Assembly: GCA_964583615.1 (NCBI GenBank)
Contig: CAZOWM010000031.1
Span: 1 to 40,942, forward strand
DNA: 40,942 bases
Reading direction: 5' to 3'
Source of the DNA: CAZOWM01 sp964583615
GTDB taxonomy: Bacteria > Spirochaetota > B62-G9 > DRHN01
Shown: positions 39,709-40,942 of the stretch, in pieces
Layout: every line of letters starts with the position of its first letter
How positions within the stretch are numbered: the first letter of the stretch is position 1
Notes under the pieces: model-generated
What the model saw: the letters and a program-made list of their open reading frames with translations, nothing else
Database searches by the model: none
What the model was told of the DNA's origin: nothing
Made by a program: the position numbers and the translations under genes

Positions 39709-40942
39709 ATGAGTCAAGATACCGTACTGTTCAGCAGCATACGGATCGGGAACAAGACGGCGCACAACCGCATTGCTTTCAACGCGATGGAGTGCAACGA
39801 TGCAGACAAGCAGGGGAACCCCAGCGATCTGACTCACCGCCGCTACAGGCGGTGTATGGAGGGAAACCCCGGGGTCATCGTGGTGGAGGCGATAAGCGTT
39901 ATCGAGGAGAGCAGGGGGCGGCTCAACCAGCTTATCGGCTCGAAGCAGAACCAGGAGGGGCTTTCCAGGCTGTTTTCCGAGATGAAAAAAACGAACAATA
40001 AGCCTGTCATCCTCATCCAGCTGACCCATTCGGGTGAGCTCAGTGAGCCAGGTTTCTCCAGAAGGGTGTGCGTCAAACCGCTTCTCGGTTTCGGCGGGGA
40101 TCTTCTGACCGAACAAGAGGCCGAAAGCATCATCGACAGGTTCGTCGAGTCCACCAAAGTCGTCCATGATGCAGGCGCAGACGGAGTGGACGTCAAGCTC
40201 TGCCACGGCTACATTGGTTCCCAGTTCCTGCGGCCCTACAACGACCGGAAGTGGAAGTACGGCGGTTGTTGGGAAAACAGGTCACGGTTCGCCTACCAGA
40301 TCTACGAGCGGATCGCAAAGGAGATCAACGATCCGGACTTCATCGTGGGATCAAAAATATCGGCGTGGGAGGGTTTCCCGGGAGGATGCGGAACTGCTGG
40401 CCCCGACACCCCGGTGATCGATCTGACTGAAACCCTGGATCTGGTCAAAGGCCTGGAGGAGCGGGGGGCAAAGTTCATCATCCAGTCAGCAGGCAGCCCT
40501 TCGATCACCCTGGCCCTGTCCCAGCCTGATCGTGACCTCCCGGACTACGCCTACCTGCACATGAGCTTCCAGCACGAAATCAAAAAAGTGCTGAAGCCCG
40601 AGACGGTGCTGATCGGCTCAGCCTACTCGGTGTTCAGGAACGGCCAGAACAATTTCCTGGCAGTCAAACGCGAGGAGAGCTCCTTTGAATACTGGGCCAA
40701 CAAGAACATCCGCGACGGGATCGTGGATATGGTAGCCGTGGGGAGGCAATCGCTTGCCGACCCTCTCATGCCTGCAAAGCTGCAGGCAGGAAAGAGTGAC
40801 CAGGTGAACTGGTGCACGGTCTGCGACAACTGCATCGAGTTCCTCATCAGGCAGGAGCCGGTGGGATGCGCAACCTACCAGAAGGAGTACGCAAAACGGC
40901 TTCAGGAGATCCGCAGGGAGAAGGGAAGGCTCGAGGAGAAGC
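39709..40942 (+). CDS. NADH:flavin oxidoreductase, Old Yellow Enzyme family with Fe-S site (partial, 3' end missing)
   Basis: At least 411 codons, running off the window. The FMN-binding TIM barrel of the OYE / 2,4-dienoyl-CoA reductase family is visible: SSIRIGNKTAHNRIAFNAME at the start, VILIQLTHSGE (cf. 'QL.H.GR'), DAGADGVDVKLCHGYIGSQF (split here to avoid length: the HGYIGSQFL element binds substrate/FMN), LRPYNDRKWKYGG, and DMVAVGRQSLADP. Cysteines Cys369, Cys372, Cys375 and Cys387 (WCTVCDNC ... GC) match the 4Fe-4S cluster of the dienoyl-CoA-reductase branch. No C-terminal FAD domain is visible before the end; the last codons are a charged helix. AGGAGGGG precedes ATG 39709. Substrate unknown; likely a catabolic ene-type reduction linked to the neighbouring isomerase. 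Confidence 0.85.
   Translation, partial: MSQDTVLFSSIRIGNKTAHNRIAFNAMECNDADKQGNPSDLTHRRYRRCMEGNPGVIVVEAISVIEESRGRLNQLIGSKQNQEGLSRLFSEMKKTNNKPVILIQLTHSGELSEPGFSRRVCVKPLLGFGGDLLTEQEAESIIDRFVESTKVVHDAGADGVDVKLCHGYIGSQFLRPYNDRKWKYGGCWENRSRFAYQIYERIAKEINDPDFIVGSKISAWEGFPGGCGTAGPDTPVIDLTETLDLVKGLEERGAKFIIQSAGSPSITLALSQPDRDLPDYAYLHMSFQHEIKKVLKPETVLIGSAYSVFRNGQNNFLAVKREESSFEYWANKNIRDGIVDMVAVGRQSLADPLMPAKLQAGKSDQVNWCTVCDNCIEFLIRQEPVGCATYQKEYAKRLQEIRREKGRLEEK

Noticed and set aside
1..40942. CRISPR arrays, rRNA, tRNA genes and intact insertion sequences
   Set aside because: No regularly spaced repeats, no tRNA-like cloverleaf, no transposase gene noticed by reading; the CHAT-sigma set therefore is not a CRISPR type III-E locus.

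Overview
The window reads as a chromosome segment of a spirochaete-like, Gram-negative-type bacterium. Evidence: a ribosome-maintenance and envelope-lipid cluster (S2 tail, tsf, pyrH, frr, uppS, cdsA, rseP) of the kind treponemes and relatives carry; a MptE-like/DUF115 'motility associated factor' protein; a PilZ c-di-GMP receptor; two-subunit glycyl-tRNA synthetase; pyruvate phosphate dikinase; and lipoprotein and RseP genes that imply an outer envelope. This assignment is from gene content only. A run of exactly 100 N at 37809-37908 is a scaffold join, so linkage of the last 3 kb to the rest is not proven.

Layout. (1) 1-6128, plus strand: end of rpsB, tsf, pyrH, frr, uppS, cdsA, rseP and a DUF3108-like exported protein, tightly packed and often overlapping. 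(2) 6197-8092: an extended -10 promoter, then a membrane-anchored PilZ protein overlapping a YihY-family membrane protein. (3) 8200-9950, minus strand: a small accessory islet with a DOMON/CBM9-like secreted protein, a PPC-domain lipoprotein, a broken reading frame and the 3' remnant of a dienelactone hydrolase gene. (4) 10159-15205, plus strand: one compact operon, tsaE-tsaB-CHAT protease-sigma factor-zinc anti-sigma-rubrerythrin-Ogg2 DNA glycosylase, closed by a hairpin. (5) 15253-18793, minus strand: DUF115 protein and a FtsI-type penicillin-binding protein (14 bp overlap). (6) 18840-29935, plus strand: glyQ, glyS, ppdK with a strong intrinsic terminator, lepA, gap, pgk, tpiA, secG. (7) 29992-33365: an SbcD-like nuclease and a YhaN/SbcC-like ATPase. 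(8) 33373-37700, minus strand: an MDR dehydrogenase, a single-chain B12-dependent mutase-like protein, and a PTS EIIA domain fused to an octopine-dehydrogenase-like enzyme. (9) 37716-38679: gap, ribbon-helix-helix antitoxin pseudogene, promoter and leader. (10) 38680-40942: a xylose-isomerase-like TIM-barrel protein and an Old-Yellow-Enzyme family oxidoreductase running off the end; this part looks GC-richer than the rest.

How the genes work together. Regions 1 and 6 are housekeeping: translation, lipid carrier and phospholipid synthesis, and lower glycolysis from glyceraldehyde-3-phosphate dehydrogenase to triose-phosphate isomerase, with PPDK linking PEP and pyruvate. The most interesting unit is region 4. 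A CHAT-fold cysteine protease (apparent dyad His333/Cys370) with an N-terminal module that looks PUA/EVE/DCD-like is translationally coupled to a sigma-70-type factor and to a soluble zinc-finger anti-sigma, followed by an oxidative-stress protein and an 8-oxoguanine glycosylase. By analogy to the CRISPR-associated CHAT protease that frees a sigma factor by cutting its inhibitor, this could be a stand-alone proteolytic sigma switch; that is inference. The second unusual set is region 8, where two uncommon architectures (EIIA + opine-type dehydrogenase; B12 domain + glutamate-mutase-like barrel) sit in a four-base-overlapping pair and suggest an undescribed amino-acid or opine-like catabolic route.
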